Below are positions 63,641-64,000 of a stretch of DNA of 64,000 nt, in pieces (the stretch's first letter is position 1; each line of letters begins with the position of its first letter). Source of the stretch: Alkalicoccobacillus murimartini (GTDB lineage Bacteria > Bacillota > Bacilli > Bacillales > Bacillaceae_D); NCBI RefSeq assembly GCF_030813245.1, contig NZ_JAUSUA010000001.1, positions 1,054,001 to 1,118,000 on the forward strand, written 5' to 3'. The position numbers were made by a program, and so were the translations under genes. The notes beneath the pieces were generated by a model. That model did not search any database. It was not told where the DNA came from and was given only the letters and a program-made list of their open reading frames with translations.

Positions 63641-63770
63641 ATCACATACTATACATACGATAACGTGTTATTTGTAATGGTTTATGTAAGGAGATCGCAT
63701 CCCTTCTATTCTAACGGACTTTGGCATGAACAACAAGTAGTCATCTCATTTTCCCTTCTCTTTTAAAATG

Positions 63771-63805
63771 AAAAACTCCATGCCATAGAGTACTAGCATG
63801 GAGTA
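63771..63805 (-). terminator. Terminator after the P-type ATPase gene
   Basis: ACTCCATGC (63775-63783) pairs with GCATGGAGT (63796-63804); on the minus strand the stem is followed by four or five T residues. It lies eight bases past the ATPase stop codon. Confidence 0.8.
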
Positions 63806-63812
63806 ACATGAT

Positions 63813-64000
63813 TTATTTTTTTCTTTTTACTAATTGAAAGCCACCTAACACGACAGTAGGTATCGCAGCTAAGCTAAGAACGAGTAGCCACTCCCTGAAG
63901 GATACAGGTACGGTATGGAACACCGGCTGTAGGGCCGGAATATATAAAACAGCTAGCATTAATAATGTAGAAATGATCACAGCAGCAACTAGATACAAAT
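63813..64000 (-). CDS. Calcium-type P-type ATPase (YloB-like), C-terminal fragment
   Basis: Only the last 62 codons or so are in the window; the gene runs off the right edge. The fragment has two hydrophobic segments around LQPVFHTVPVSFREWLLVLSLAAIPTVVLGG, the typical C-terminal end of SERCA-type ATPases (FxTxPLSxxEWxxxL). In B. subtilis yloB, a calcium-transporting ATPase, lies near remA. Ion specificity cannot be judged from this part. Confidence 0.8.
   Translation of the reverse strand, partial: LYLVAAVIISTLLMLAVLYIPALQPVFHTVPVSFREWLLVLSLAAIPTVVLGGFQLVKRKK

Noticed and set aside
1-64000. CRISPR array, tRNA or rRNA genes, intact insertion sequence
   Set aside because: I saw no regularly spaced repeats, no tRNA-like or rRNA sequence and no complete transposase gene.

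Overview
The window comes from a low-GC, endospore-forming member of the Firmicutes, almost certainly a Bacillaceae species. The main support is gene order: it follows, in reverse orientation, the Bacillus subtilis block that runs from the calcium ATPase and remA, through gmk, coaBC, priA, fmt, rsmB, prpC/prkC, rsgA, rpe, spoVM, rpmB, recG, the fap/fab genes, rnc, smc, ftsY, ffh, rpsP, trmD, rplS, rbgA, rnhB, sucCD, dprA, topA, trmFO, xerC, hslVU and codY, to the flagellar flgB operon. spoVM (26 codons) and codY fit a spore former. Protein identities look moderately diverged from B. subtilis, so I do not name a genus.

Layout by position. 1-1,355: start of the flagellar operon (flgB, flgC, fliE, fliF fragment) behind a SigA-like promoter. 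1,718-9,043: codY, hslU, hslV, xerC, trmFO, topA. 9,116-12,224: dprA, sucD, sucC. 12,364-16,734: a small basic protein, an FlhB-like/FliK-like pair (ylqH, ylqG), rnhB, rbgA and signal peptidase I. 16,735-30,190: an accessory region splitting lepB from rplS. 30,248-39,471: rplS, trmD, rimM, ylqD, khpA, rpsP, ffh, ylxM, ftsY, smc. 39,614-44,549: a DUF1128 gene on the opposite strand, then rnc, acpP and the FapR-controlled fapR-plsX-fabD-fabG genes. 44,553-51,216: recG, serine dehydratase subunits, a DegV/FakB-like protein with its FakA-like kinase, and an Asp23-family protein. 51,414-51,726: rpmB facing spoVM. 51,970-64,000: rpe, rsgA, prkC, prpC, rsmB, fmt, priA, coaBC, rpoZ, gmk, remA and the 3' end of a calcium-type P-type ATPase. 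Nearly everything outside the accessory region is on the minus strand.

The accessory region carries a self-contained mannoside utilisation locus: split fructose-type PTS components EIIA, EIIB and EIIC, a GH38 alpha-mannosidase of the MngB type, a PRD-type regulator, a ROK sugar kinase and mannose-6-phosphate isomerase. A 14-base perfect match to the cre consensus sits just downstream of the candidate promoter of the PTS genes. The likely flow is uptake with phosphorylation, cleavage by GH38, then conversion of mannose 6-phosphate to fructose 6-phosphate. The rest of the region holds orphan small genes, a DUF4352 protein, a lipoprotein with a long acidic linker, a frameshifted peptidoglycan-binding pseudogene and a probable tyrosine-recombinase remnant. 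Together these mark a site of past insertion.

I found no CRISPR array, no tRNA or rRNA, no intact insertion sequence and no clearly new multi-gene system. The most useful second looks are the mannoside locus and its regulation, a probable CUG start for dprA, the non-Ser N-terminus of HslV, the FapR operator lying on its own promoter, the FliK-like/FlhB-like pair outside the flagellar operon, small genes missed by length cut-offs, and several genes absent from their usual positions (def, rlmN, thiN, yloC).
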